A DNA stretch of 64,000 nt from the NCBI RefSeq assembly GCF_047238345.1, contig NZ_JBDFMQ010000001.1:930001-994000 (forward strand), read 5' to 3'. Position numbers and translations under genes: made by a program. The notes under the pieces are model-generated. The model did no database searches and was not told the DNA's origin. It worked only from the letters and a program-made list of their open reading frames with translations. The DNA comes from Shouchella sp047238345 (GTDB lineage Bacteria > Bacillota > Bacilli > Bacillales > Bacillaceae_D). Positions 28,648-37,182 of the stretch are shown here, in pieces. Numbering within the stretch: the first letter of the stretch is position 1; every line of letters starts with the position of its first letter.

Positions 28648-31083
28648 ATGGCTGATAAAGAGGTATATATCCCGATAGAAGGTATGACCTGTGCTGCGTG
28701 TGCTAATCGCATTGAGAAGGGTTTAACAAAGCTTGATGGTGTGCACGATGTTACCGTAAACTTTGCAACGGAAAAAGCCAAAGTTCACTACAACTCGCAA
28801 GAAACAGATATAAAGACAGTTGAGGAAAAAATCAACCATCTTGGTTATAAAGTGTTTAAAGAAAAGGTCGTTTATGATGTAGCAGGAATGACTTGTGCTG
28901 CGTGTGCTAATCGAGTTGAAAAAAAACTGTCGCGCACGGATGGTGTTTCAAGTGCAAATGTTAATTTTGCCCTTGAAAACGTTACGGTTGAATATAATTC
29001 GAATCAAGTGACTGCAGATCACTTAAAAGAAGCGGTTAAAAAAATTGGGTATACGTTAAATGAGCAGGGATCTAAAGAAACAACAGCAGGTCAGAGGGAG
29101 AGAGAAATTCAAAACCAAACTGGAAAGTTTATTTTTGCAGCGATTCTTACCTTTCCGCTCTTATGGACAATGGTGACGCATTTTGAATTTACCTCGTTTC
29201 TTTATATGCCCGATATGTTTATGAATCCTTGGGTTCAACTTGCGCTGGCTACACCAGTTCAATTTATTGCCGGTGCTCAGTTTTATAAAGGAGCTTACAA
29301 GGCATTGCGAAGCAAAAGTGCCAACATGGATGTTTTAATTGCTTTAGGTACGACTGTCGCATTTTTTTATAGTATCTTTTTAGGGTGGGAATGGCACGTT
29401 GGCGGTCAGGTTGGCATGCCAGAGCTTTATTTTGAAGCTGCCGCAGTTATCATAACGTTAGTTATTTTAGGTAAATTATTTGAAGTGCGCGCAAAAGGTC
29501 GAACGGGAAAAGCAATCGAAAAGCTCCTAGGGATGCAAGCAAAAACAGCACGTGTTCTACGAAATGGGGAAGAAATAGAAATCCCAGTAGAACAAGTAGT
29601 GGTCGGGGACTCCTTTATTGTTCGACCAGGCGAGAAAATCCCAGTAGATGGAAAAATCGTAAAGGGTGAATCAGCAGTTGATGAGTCAATGATTACTGGT
29701 GAGAGCATTCCGGTTGATAAAAAGCTCAAAGATGAAGTCATAGGCGCAACAATTAATAAAAACGGAACATTAACGATAAAAGCAACAAAGGTTGGTAAAG
29801 ATACGGCTCTAGCTCAAATTGTTCGTGTTGTAGAAGAAGCACAAGGAAGTAAAGCGGATATACAGCGTGTTGCAGATAAAGTATCAGGTGTTTTTGTACC
29901 TATTGTTGTTTTAATTGCTATCGGCTCGTTTCTTGTTTGGTATTTCCTCATTGAACCAGGCGATGTACGTTCAGCCCTTGTTCCTTTAATTACTGTTTTG
30001 GTTATTGCTTGTCCTTGTGCGTTAGGTCTGGCAACCCCGACATCGATAATGGCAGGATCGGGTCGTGCAGCAGAAATGGGAATCCTGTTTAAAGGTGGTG
30101 AGCATCTAGAGAATACTCGCACCATTGAAACGGTTGTTTTAGATAAGACAGGGACGGTTACGAAGGGCGAGCCTGAACTAACAGATCTTGTAATTTTGAA
30201 CGGCTTGGAAGAAGAAATCCTTCCTTTTGTTGGAGCAGCTGAAAAACACTCGGAGCATCCACTTGCACATGCAATTGTAAAAGGAATTCAAACAAAAGGA
30301 TATGTGCCAAAGGAACCTGAAAATTTTCAAGCACTACCTGGTTTTGGCGTTGAGGCAAAAGTAAATGGGAAGACAGTGTTTGTTGGAACGAGAAAACTAA
30401 TGCATCAGCAAGGTATTAAAATCGTTGATGCGGAAGATATATTGACAGCTTTTGAAGAAGATGGAAAAACCGCCATGTTAATTGCAATTGATAGAGAATT
30501 AATAGGCGTAATTGCTGTAGCTGACACGATAAAAGAAACATCGCGAGCGGGCATTCAGCGTATGAAAGATTTAGGGCTGGAAGTCATTATGTTAACTGGG
30601 GATAACAAAAAGACCGCCGCAGCCATTGGCAATCAAGTAGGAATTGATCGTGTTATTGCAGAGGTTGTGCCGGAGCAGAAAGCTGATGCGATAAAAGAAT
30701 TACAGCTTGAAGGCAAGAAAGTAGCAATGGTCGGAGACGGAATCAATGATGCTCCTGCGCTCGCTGTAGCAGATATCGGAATGGCGATAGGAACAGGAAC
30801 AGATGTGGCAATAGAAGCTGCAGATGTCACATTAATGCGGGGAGATTTACAAAGTGTGGCTGACAGTATTCAAATGAGTAGTAAAACGATGCGCAATATT
30901 AAGCAAAACTTATTTTTTGCATTCGTGTATAACTCTGCGGGTATCCCTATTGCTGCAGCTGGCTTATTAGCTCCTTGGGTTGCAGGTGCAGCGATGGCAT
31001 TTAGTTCGGTATCCGTAGTGTTAAACGCGCTACGTCTACAGCGAATGCGTTTTAAAAAAGAAGGTGTGCCAAATGAAGATTAA
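28648..31083 (+). CDS. copA: Copper-exporting P1B-type ATPase
   Basis: An 811-residue copper pump. Two N-terminal heavy-metal domains carry GMTCAACANR (Cys15/Cys18 and Cys83/Cys86). The membrane core has the CPC metal motif (Cys455-Pro-Cys457), the actuator loop TGESIP, the phosphorylation site DKTGT (Asp499), the SEHPLA histidine motif and MVGDGINDAPAL. It exports Cu(I) from the cytosol. A palindromic operator overlaps the promoter, and the gene is followed by an overlapping small membrane gene and copZ. Confidence 0.97.
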   Translation: MADKEVYIPIEGMTCAACANRIEKGLTKLDGVHDVTVNFATEKAKVHYNSQETDIKTVEEKINHLGYKVFKEKVVYDVAGMTCAACANRVEKKLSRTDGVSSANVNFALENVTVEYNSNQVTADHLKEAVKKIGYTLNEQGSKETTAGQREREIQNQTGKFIFAAILTFPLLWTMVTHFEFTSFLYMPDMFMNPWVQLALATPVQFIAGAQFYKGAYKALRSKSANMDVLIALGTTVAFFYSIFLGWEWHVGGQVGMPELYFEAAAVIITLVILGKLFEVRAKGRTGKAIEKLLGMQAKTARVLRNGEEIEIPVEQVVVGDSFIVRPGEKIPVDGKIVKGESAVDESMITGESIPVDKKLKDEVIGATINKNGTLTIKATKVGKDTALAQIVRVVEEAQGSKADIQRVADKVSGVFVPIVVLIAIGSFLVWYFLIEPGDVRSALVPLITVLVIACPCALGLATPTSIMAGSGRAAEMGILFKGGEHLENTRTIETVVLDKTGTVTKGEPELTDLVILNGLEEEILPFVGAAEKHSEHPLAHAIVKGIQTKGYVPKEPENFQALPGFGVEAKVNGKTVFVGTRKLMHQQGIKIVDAEDILTAFEEDGKTAMLIAIDRELIGVIAVADTIKETSRAGIQRMKDLGLEVIMLTGDNKKTAAAIGNQVGIDRVIAEVVPEQKADAIKELQLEGKKVAMVGDGINDAPALAVADIGMAIGTGTDVAIEAADVTLMRGDLQSVADSIQMSSKTMRNIKQNLFFAFVYNSAGIPIAAAGLLAPWVAGAAMAFSSVSVVLNALRLQRMRFKKEGVPNED

Positions 31084-31237
31084 GACTTGGGTAACGATTG
31101 CTGTCGTCTATTTAGTTATCGTGATAAGTGCTTATGGAATTGTGACTGGAGAGAATATTTTTCAGAGTGGAGATATTCATGAAAATCACGAGTCCTTGAT
31201 GAATCACCATGATGAGAAATCTTTAGATTTTAAATAG
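31073..31237 (+). CDS. Small His-rich single-pass membrane protein in the copper operon
   Basis: A 54-residue frame (ATG 31073, TAG 31235) overlaps the end of copA by 11 bases and ends 12 bases before copZ. Residues 6-25 form one membrane helix (VTIAVVYLVIVISAYGIV). The short tail is rich in His and acidic residues (SGDIHENHESLMNHHDE), a plausible metal-binding patch exposed at one membrane face. The overlap implies translational coupling with copA. I do not recognise the family; a copper-handling accessory role is inference from position and composition. Confidence 0.7.
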   Translation: MKIKTWVTIAVVYLVIVISAYGIVTGENIFQSGDIHENHESLMNHHDEKSLDFK

Positions 31238-31249
31238 GAGGGGTAGGAA

Positions 31250-31456
31250 TTGGAGAGGGCTGAGTTACGTGTAACAGGAATGTCGTGTGGTCATTGTGTA
31301 TCTTCAATTGAAAGTGGTTTAGGTGAAAAGAATGGAATTGAGCATGTATTGGTGAATCTTCAAGAAGGGGTTGTAACGGTAACCTTTGTTCAAGAAAAAT
31401 GGACGATTGACCAGTTGAAAGAGGTCATTGAAGATTTAGGCTATGAGGTAAATTGA
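31250..31456 (+). CDS. copZ: Copper chaperone CopZ
   Basis: A 68-residue heavy-metal-associated domain with the metal site GMSCGHC, in the ferredoxin-like fold. CopZ carries Cu(I) to CopA. Start is TTG 31250, with AGGAGGGG upstream overlapping the end of the preceding small gene. Third gene of the copper operon. Confidence 0.93.
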   Translation: MERAELRVTGMSCGHCVSSIESGLGEKNGIEHVLVNLQEGVVTVTFVQEKWTIDQLKEVIEDLGYEVN

Positions 31457-31473
31457 GATTCTGGTAAAGAAAA

Positions 31474-31506
31474 ATGGAGCTCCTATTATATGGGGCTCTA
31501 TTTTTT
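31474..31506 (+). terminator. Terminator of the copper operon
   Basis: GAGCTCC / GGGGCTC stem with a TATTTTTT tail. Confidence 0.75.
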
Positions 31507-31524
31507 AGCGTCATTTCGTGAAAG

Positions 31525-32595
31525 TTAGCTCATTGCAATTCCTGCACTGGCGTAGCCAGCTACTGCATTAACTAATGTGAGTCCTTCTGCAGTGGCGGAA
31601 AATACCATTAATAATCGATCTCCTGCCGCTACTGGAATAGACAGGCCGGAAGCAATACCGCTTGAAATTGTACCTAATTCTAAAACTCCTGTTAAAGGTG
31701 GTGCTAACGTAACGCTTGCTCCTGGAATCGCAGTAAACGTATTATCTGGCGTTGGGCCGGCTGAGCGGAAGACTTGAGCTGTAATCGTAACGGTAGACCC
31801 TATTAATGATAAAGCAGCGGTTGTACTGAAATAGCCACTGAGGGACGTAATGGTACCATCGCGAGGGACAGAGAAGCCGAAGTTAAGCAACGTGCCTCCT
31901 GCTCCAGTCAAATCAATGGTATCTCCTCCTAGTAAACTGACTCCTGCTAGCGCGGTACCAAAGCCAATTAAACTTGTCGTACCGATTAATCCACCTGCAA
32001 TTGTAGTCAAAGCCGCTGGAAGTCCGGATGCAAATGGCATAATAGCACCCCCACCTGCTACGCCAGTAGGACCTGTAACTCCTGGAAGTCCAGTGACGCC
32101 AGTGGGACCTGTAGCTCCTGGAAGTCCAGTGACGCCAGTAGGACCCGTAACTCCTGGAAGTCCAGTGACGCCAGTAGGACCTGTAACTCCTGGAAGTCCA
32201 GTGACGCCAGTGGGACCTGTAACCCCTGTTACTCCTGTATCGCCAGTGACGCCAGTCGGGCCCGTACTTCCTGAAAGCCCGGTTGGCCCAGTAATTCCAG
32301 TTGAACCTGTAACCCCAGTTGCTCCGGTAGGTCCAGTGGCACCAGTCGGGCCCGTTGCACCAGTCGGTCCAGGGGGATTAATAATTGTTGGCCCAGTAAT
32401 TCCAGTAATACCTGTAATACCACTACCAGATCCAGTGGGTCCCGTCGGCCCAGGAGGTCCTGGGACACCGGTAGGTCCAGTAATTCCCAAACATGGTGGA
32501 CAGCGGTCTCTTCCATTATTTGGGGTACAGGTAAACCGCTGAATATTTGTACATTGACAATAGCTTGATTGACAGTTTTGACAATCGTTACTCAT
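31525..32595 (-). CDS. Collagen-like exosporium/spore-surface protein (BclA/BclB type)
   Basis: A 356-residue protein. The N-terminus is Cys-rich (six Cys in the first 25 residues or so). Residues about 38-180 are Gly-X-Y collagen repeats dominated by GPTGVTG and GPTGATG, and the C-terminal 170 residues form a hydrophobic beta-rich domain starting IMPFASGLPAALTTIAGGLIGTTSLIGFG that matches the BclB-type trimerising tip. Such proteins form hair-like filaments on spores. ATG 32595 is preferred since AGAGGA is 9 bases upstream. A sigma-K-like -10 lies upstream. The repeat tract is likely length-variable. Confidence 0.85.
   Translation of the reverse strand: MSNDCQNCQSSYCQCTNIQRFTCTPNNGRDRCPPCLGITGPTGVPGPPGPTGPTGSGSGITGITGITGPTIINPPGPTGATGPTGATGPTGATGVTGSTGITGPTGLSGSTGPTGVTGDTGVTGVTGPTGVTGLPGVTGPTGVTGLPGVTGPTGVTGLPGATGPTGVTGLPGVTGPTGVAGGGAIMPFASGLPAALTTIAGGLIGTTSLIGFGTALAGVSLLGGDTIDLTGAGGTLLNFGFSVPRDGTITSLSGYFSTTAALSLIGSTVTITAQVFRSAGPTPDNTFTAIPGASVTLAPPLTGVLELGTISSGIASGLSIPVAAGDRLLMVFSATAEGLTLVNAVAGYASAGIAMS
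32069..32222. repeat. 36-base tandem repeats inside the collagen-like gene
   Basis: Four full 36-base units plus a 10-base start of a fifth, differing at only a few positions; each unit encodes 12 residues (GVTGLPGVTGPT phase). It is a coding repeat. Confidence 0.9.
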
Positions 32596-32627
32596 GATAC
32601 ACATTCCTCTAAAGGTATGGTTTGATA

Positions 32628-32636
32628 TACCCTATG
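32628..32636 (-). promoter_or_regulatory. Sigma-K-like -10 element of the collagen-like gene
   Basis: CATAGGGTA on the minus strand fits CATANNNTA and lies 33 bases upstream of the ATG, the same geometry as in the CotD-like gene. The -35 is not clear. Confidence 0.45.
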
Positions 32637-32768
32637 CTCATGCCTAAAAAAATGCGCATCATAATGGAGTGAATGTCATTACTCAATTATGGTTTGGAAA
32701 AGAAGAAGAGGTCTAAGTGCGACATCTTTTAGGATTTGCGCTCTTTAATGATGTGGGCCTAGTGACAA

Positions 32769-32798
32769 ATAAAAAACATCTCCATAAAAGGAGATGCT
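32769..32798 (-). terminator. Terminator of putB
   Basis: On the minus strand GCATCTCC...GGAGATG followed by TTTTTTATT. Confidence 0.88.
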
Positions 32799-32811
32799 AG
32801 CAAAAAATCGT

Positions 32812-33735
32812 TTATTTTCCAAAAAATCCGCGAATCGCAAAGGCAATATTTTGTGGTCTCTCAGCAAGGCGTCTCATGAAATAGCCGAACCAATCAGTTC
32901 CAAATGGCACGTAAGAACGCACTTTATAGCCTTCATCAATTAACTCTTTTTGCAGCTGTTCTCTAAATCCATAAAGCATTTGGAATTCAAATTGATCTTT
33001 ATGAATTTGATTTTCGCTCGCGTACGTTTTTACATTGGCGATAATGTTGTGATCATGGGAAGCAATTGCTGTGTAACTTCCATTATCTAAATGTGTTTTA
33101 ATAAGGTTCATATAGTTTTTATCGATTGTTCCCTTATCTTGGTAGGCAATCGTTTCAGATTCTTTATAAGCGCCTTTTACAAGTCGTAATGGGACACCTT
33201 TTAATTGTTTTACATCATGTTCTGCTCGATGGAGGTATGCTTGGATGACGGTTCCAACGTTATCAAATTGGTGTTCTGTTCGCAAGATTGATAGGATGCG
33301 TAACGTTTGTTCACAATGAGAATAATCCTCCATATCGATACGAATAAAAATATTAAAGGCTTGCGCCACTTCACAAATGCGCTTCATGTTGTATAAGCAA
33401 AAACTTTCATCAATGTCTAAGCCAAGCTGTGTCATTTTTAGAGACAGGTTGCAGTCTACTTTTGTTTCATTGATCGCACGCAATACAGAAAGACAGGCTT
33501 CTGTGGATTCAATCGCTTCTTCTCGTTCCGTAACGAACTCTCCTAAATGGTCAAGTGTACAAGCGACACCTTTTTCATTTAATAACTGAACATTTTTAAT
33601 GGCATCTTCTAATGTTGCACCAGCAACAACTTGAGAAGCGCCGAACTTCAATCCCCATTTTTTTGCGGCTTTATTAAGAGATTTATTTTTAGCTAGCTGC
33701 ATAAATACTGAACGAAGTGGTTGTTCTAGGACCAT
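32812..33735 (-). CDS. putB: Proline dehydrogenase
   Basis: A 307-residue monofunctional PutB/FadM-type enzyme that oxidises proline to pyrroline-5-carboxylate with FAD. It has the expected TIM-barrel length; recognisable blocks are LDHLGE, LSLKMTQLGLDID, IRIDMED, RLVKGAYKES, ASHD and QMLYGFR, and VRSYVPFGTDWFGYFMRRLAERP at the C-terminus. AGGAGG lies upstream. A near-perfect sigma-54 promoter is at 33781-33797, and the divergently oriented sigma-54 activator is adjacent. RocA here completes oxidation to glutamate. Confidence 0.95.
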   Translation of the reverse strand: MVLEQPLRSVFMQLAKNKSLNKAAKKWGLKFGASQVVAGATLEDAIKNVQLLNEKGVACTLDHLGEFVTEREEAIESTEACLSVLRAINETKVDCNLSLKMTQLGLDIDESFCLYNMKRICEVAQAFNIFIRIDMEDYSHCEQTLRILSILRTEHQFDNVGTVIQAYLHRAEHDVKQLKGVPLRLVKGAYKESETIAYQDKGTIDKNYMNLIKTHLDNGSYTAIASHDHNIIANVKTYASENQIHKDQFEFQMLYGFREQLQKELIDEGYKVRSYVPFGTDWFGYFMRRLAERPQNIAFAIRGFFGK

Positions 33736-33780
33736 AATTCATTCCTCCTACAAATGATGTAAACGCTATATTAAAAGATA

Positions 33781-33797
33781 TGCAAAAAGTGTGCCAA
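33781..33797 (-). promoter_or_regulatory. Sigma-54 (-24/-12) promoter of putB
   Basis: Minus strand TTGGCACACTTTTTGCA: GG and GC dinucleotides have the required 10-base separation. Matches the consensus TTGGCAC-N5-TTGCA. Confidence 0.9.
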
Positions 33798-33836
33798 CTT
33801 TAAAAAGAGTTAAATGTAGAGTTTTTTAGGCAAATC

Positions 33837-33881
33837 GTCTAAAATATAGACAGAAAGTGACACAATTGTCTAATGTGTCTA
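33837..33881. promoter_or_regulatory. Candidate activator binding sites upstream of putB
   Basis: GTCTA-AAATA-TAGAC (33837-33851) is an inverted repeat, followed by direct copies GTCTA at 33868 and 33877. The same GTCTA/TAGAC unit recurs at 35440-35471. They lie between the putB promoter and the activator start. Confidence 0.5.
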
Positions 33882-33900
33882 ACAGCTGAGGGGGGAGATT

Positions 33901-35433
33901 GTGCAAACATCATTGAAGGATGTAGCCGTTCCGTATAAAGGGAAAGTAGAAGAAGCTAGTTTTCAGTTGCCAGAATCTACATTATTAAAGGATATACCGT
34001 CATTTAGCGATCAGGCTAAGACGATTTATACAGTAAATGAAGCAAATGAAGTTGTAGGAATGATTTGTCAAAACATTCTTCCCTCTATTCTTTTGAATGA
34101 ATTAAAGCGCTATCATTCGTTTCATGAAACGTTGTTAACTGCGATGAATGATGCTGTCACGATTGTGAATGATGAGAGTGAAATTTTAGCGATCAACCAT
34201 CGATCGGAAGAGCTTTACCAAATTAAAAATGAAAACGTCAAAAAGAAACCACTCCAACAATATTTTGAAGAGGATGCGCTCGTTTTATGGTCGGTTTTAC
34301 GAGATAAGCAACCAGTGATGAACCAATATAATCAGCCAAAGGTAGGGTTGCATGTTATTGTAAATACCGTTCCGGTTTTTTTAGGTGTGCAATGTATCGG
34401 CGGTATCTCAATTGAACGAGATATTACGGATGTCGTTAAGCTGAATGAAAAGCTATCAACGACAACGGCGAGTTTAGTTGATTTGAATGGTAAAGTAGCT
34501 GATGAGCCTTTTCAGAAAATTATTGGCAGTAGTAAACCCATTACTCAAGCTGTTGATATGGCGCGAAAAGTAGCTAAAACGGAAGCGAATCTATTAATAA
34601 CAGGTGAAAGTGGTGTTGGAAAAGAGTTGTTTGCAGAGGGCGTTCATCACTCAAGTAAACGAGATCAAGAACCGTTTGTCGCAATAAATTGTGGAGCAAT
34701 TCCTTCGGCTTTATTTGAAAGCGAATTATTTGGTTATGTACCTGGAGCGTTTACAGGGGCAGTAAAAGGTGGAAAAAAAGGAAAGTTAGATGTAGCGAAA
34801 GGTGGTACACTTTTTCTGGATGAAGTTGCGGAAATGCCACTCGAATTGCAAGTGAAGCTATTAAGAGTGTTACAAGAGCGAGTTTTCTATCGCGTTGGGG
34901 ATCACAAACCGATTCCTCTTGATGTTCGAATTATTGCAGCAACCAATCGGAATTTAGAGGAAATGATTCGAGAAGGGCGGTTTCGTGAAGACCTTTATTA
35001 TCGACTCCATGTCATTCAAATTCATGTCCCTCCATTACGAGAGCGTTTGGATGATTTGCCTGAACTCATTCAACGTTTTGCGCATGAATTTGCTGTTCGA
35101 TATGAAAAAGTCGTCCCGACATTTGATCCAGAAGTGATGTATATGTTGATGAATCATCGCTGGGAAGGAAATGTGCGGCAATTAAGAAACTTAGTGGAAC
35201 GGGTAGTAATTTTAACGAATGACTCGGAAGATCGTGTACATTGGTATCATCTGCCAGAGTCCTTTCAACAGCGAATTAATCATGTTTCGTCTGCTACCCA
35301 TTCTAGAAACGACGAAAGAAGTGAAATCTTGGCGGCACTAGAAAAAACATTTGGAAACAAGTCGGCAGCAGCAAAAATGTTAGGCGTGTCAAGAGCAACG
35401 TTGTACAACAAGTTAAAACACTATAATCTGTAA
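33901..35433 (+). CDS. Sigma-54-dependent activator of proline catabolism (RocR/PutR-like)
   Basis: A 510-residue enhancer-binding protein. An N-terminal sensory region includes a PAS domain (about residues 78-180). The AAA+ domain (about 205-430) has Walker A GESGVGKE (235-242) and the sigma-54 contact loop GAFTGA (282-287), which mark it as a true sigma-54 activator. A Fis-type helix-turn-helix ends the protein (NKSAAAKMLGVSRATLYNKLK). Start is GTG 33901 after GAGGGGGGA. It lies between putB and rocA, both with -24/-12 promoters, so it is their likely activator; the inducer is probably proline or a product, which is inference. Confidence 0.9.
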   Translation: MQTSLKDVAVPYKGKVEEASFQLPESTLLKDIPSFSDQAKTIYTVNEANEVVGMICQNILPSILLNELKRYHSFHETLLTAMNDAVTIVNDESEILAINHRSEELYQIKNENVKKKPLQQYFEEDALVLWSVLRDKQPVMNQYNQPKVGLHVIVNTVPVFLGVQCIGGISIERDITDVVKLNEKLSTTTASLVDLNGKVADEPFQKIIGSSKPITQAVDMARKVAKTEANLLITGESGVGKELFAEGVHHSSKRDQEPFVAINCGAIPSALFESELFGYVPGAFTGAVKGGKKGKLDVAKGGTLFLDEVAEMPLELQVKLLRVLQERVFYRVGDHKPIPLDVRIIAATNRNLEEMIREGRFREDLYYRLHVIQIHVPPLRERLDDLPELIQRFAHEFAVRYEKVVPTFDPEVMYMLMNHRWEGNVRQLRNLVERVVILTNDSEDRVHWYHLPESFQQRINHVSSATHSRNDERSEILAALEKTFGNKSAAAKMLGVSRATLYNKLKHYNL

Positions 35434-35439
35434 AATCGA

Positions 35440-35471
35440 CTGTCTAGTTAGACAGTTTTGTCTAGACAAAA
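35440..35471. promoter_or_regulatory. Twin palindromes downstream of the activator and rocA genes
   Basis: CTGTCTA-GT-TAGACAG (35440-35455) and TTTTGTCTAGACAAAA (35456-35471) are adjacent perfect palindromes sharing GTCTA/TAGAC. They may be activator sites acting on rocA from its 3' side, as in B. subtilis rocG. Confidence 0.5.
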
Positions 35472-35498
35472 AAAGACACGCTTCTCGGCGTGTCTTTT
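35471..35498. terminator. Bidirectional terminator between activator gene and rocA
   Basis: AAAAGACACGC / GCGTGTCTTTT with 6-base loop; flanked by A and T runs. Confidence 0.88.
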
Positions 35499-35511
35499 CC
35501 TGTTCATTCGT

Positions 35512-37062
35512 TTAGTACATTTCAGAAATGGTCTTTGCTTGCATGTGTAGAACTAAGTAGTCTGGTCCGCCTGCTTTTGAATCGGTACCTGACATTTTGA
35601 AGCCGCCGAATGGGTGGTAGCCGACGATTGCTCCTGTACAGTTTCTGTTGAAATAAAGGTTTCCAACGTGGAAATCGTATTTTGCTTGTTCAATCTTCTC
35701 ACGGTTATTTGTGATGACCGCACCAGTCAAACCATATTCAGTATTATTAGCAATTGCTAACGCTTCATCATAGGAAGAGGCTTTGCTAATCGCAAGAACC
35801 GGTCCAAAGATTTCCTCTTGCATAATACGTGCTTGAGGATCAACATCAACAAACACAGTTGGGTGAATAAAGTAACCTGTAGCATCGTCGCTTTGACCAC
35901 CTGCAGCAAGTTTTCCTTCTTCTTTGCCAATTTCAATGTAGTTCGTAATCTTGTCAAAAGCCGCTTGATCAATAACAGGTCCCATATAGTTATTTGTTGA
36001 CTCCGCGGGGTTTCCAACAGTTAGCTCATTCGTACGCGCGACAATTTTTTCAACAACTTCATCATATACGTCTTCGTGAATGACGGCACGGGAGCCCGCT
36101 GAACATTTTTGTCCAGAGAAACCGAATGCAGACACGACAATCGCTTCAACTGCTGTCTCAATATCTGCTTCATTATCAACGACAACGGTGTCTTTTCCAC
36201 CCATTTCAACAATTACACGTTTTAAATGATTTTGTTGTTTTTGGACAATCGCTGCTTTTTCATATAAACGTACACCAACATCGCGAGAACCAGTGAACGA
36301 AATTAGTGATGTTTTTGGATGTTCAATTAAGTAATCACCAATCTCGCTTCCGCTACCTGGGACGAAGTTAATGACTCCTTTTGGAATTCCTGCTTCTTCA
36401 AGCACTTCAACAAATTTCGCTGCAATAACAGGCGTTGTACTTGCTGGCTTAAGTAAAACCGTGTTTCCAGTAACGAGGGGTGCTACCGTTGTTCCTGCCA
36501 TAATCGCAAAAGCAAAATTCCATGGCGAAATGACAACCGTTACGCCTGTTGGTGTATAAATGTAGTTATTTTGCTCGCCAACACGGCTGTTAACTGGCTT
36601 ACCGTTAGCTAGCTCGATCATTTGGCGTGCATAATACTCGAGAAAATCGATTCCTTCCGCTGTATCGCCGTCAGCCTCTTTCCAAGGCTTCCCACCTTCT
36701 TTAACAAGCATAGCTGTAAATTCATGCTTGCGACGACGAACAATGGCTGCTGCGCGTACAAGCACATTTGCCCGTTCTTGAGGTGTGACTTTTCTCCACG
36801 ATTCGAAAGCTACACTTGCTGCTTCAATTGCTTGTTCAGCATGTTCTTTTGTTGCTTTACCGGTTGTTCCGATCACTTCAGATTTATTCGAAGGGTTATA
36901 AGATGTGAGTTTGTCAGTTGTATCTACGCGCTCTCCGTTAATAAGCAGTGGGTAATGCCCACCTAATTGTGCTTCGACTTGCTCAATCGCAGCTAATAGT
37001 TCTTTTTTATTTTCTTCAACGGTGAAATCAGTAAATGGTTCATGTGTGTAAGGTTGTAACAT
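35512..37062 (-). CDS. rocA: 1-pyrroline-5-carboxylate dehydrogenase
   Basis: A 516-residue ALDH-fold enzyme that oxidises P5C/glutamate semialdehyde to glutamate with NAD. It has the length and blocks of Bacillus RocA/PutC: NPSNKSEVIGTTGKA, VISPWNFAFAIMAGTT, catalytic Glu in VIVEMGGKD and catalytic Cys in SGQKCSAGSR. GGAGGAGG precedes the ATG. A sigma-54 promoter lies at 37100-37116. With putB it forms the complete proline-to-glutamate route. Confidence 0.95.
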   Translation of the reverse strand: MLQPYTHEPFTDFTVEENKKELLAAIEQVEAQLGGHYPLLINGERVDTTDKLTSYNPSNKSEVIGTTGKATKEHAEQAIEAASVAFESWRKVTPQERANVLVRAAAIVRRRKHEFTAMLVKEGGKPWKEADGDTAEGIDFLEYYARQMIELANGKPVNSRVGEQNNYIYTPTGVTVVISPWNFAFAIMAGTTVAPLVTGNTVLLKPASTTPVIAAKFVEVLEEAGIPKGVINFVPGSGSEIGDYLIEHPKTSLISFTGSRDVGVRLYEKAAIVQKQQNHLKRVIVEMGGKDTVVVDNEADIETAVEAIVVSAFGFSGQKCSAGSRAVIHEDVYDEVVEKIVARTNELTVGNPAESTNNYMGPVIDQAAFDKITNYIEIGKEEGKLAAGGQSDDATGYFIHPTVFVDVDPQARIMQEEIFGPVLAISKASSYDEALAIANNTEYGLTGAVITNNREKIEQAKYDFHVGNLYFNRNCTGAIVGYHPFGGFKMSGTDSKAGGPDYLVLHMQAKTISEMY

Positions 37063-37099
37063 ATAAATCCTCCTCCAAAATCAGTATCACAATATTTAA

Positions 37100-37116
37100 T
37101 GCAAGAAGTATGCCAA
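37100..37116 (-). promoter_or_regulatory. Sigma-54 (-24/-12) promoter of rocA
   Basis: Minus strand TTGGCATACTTCTTGCA, a full consensus match with the correct spacing. No GTCTA unit is seen between it and the divergent gene at 37183. Confidence 0.9.
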
Positions 37117-37182
37117 GTTTTTTGGATTGTGGGACAAAGGAAAAAAACGGTATACTTTTTTTAGGAAAAGGGGGAAGCTGAA

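Noticed and set aside
32069..32222. CRISPR-like array of 36-base repeats
   Set aside because: Units are contiguous with no spacers and keep the reading frame of a collagen-like protein; no cas genes are present.
31850..32542. A 230-residue Pro/Val/Gly-rich frame on the plus strand
   Set aside because: It is the antisense of the GC-rich collagen repeats of the minus-strand gene, with no ribosome site, and its PVGPVTPG periodicity mirrors the repeat.
36622..36966. A 114-residue Cys/Phe-rich plus-strand frame inside rocA
   Set aside because: Antisense shadow of a strongly conserved ALDH gene.
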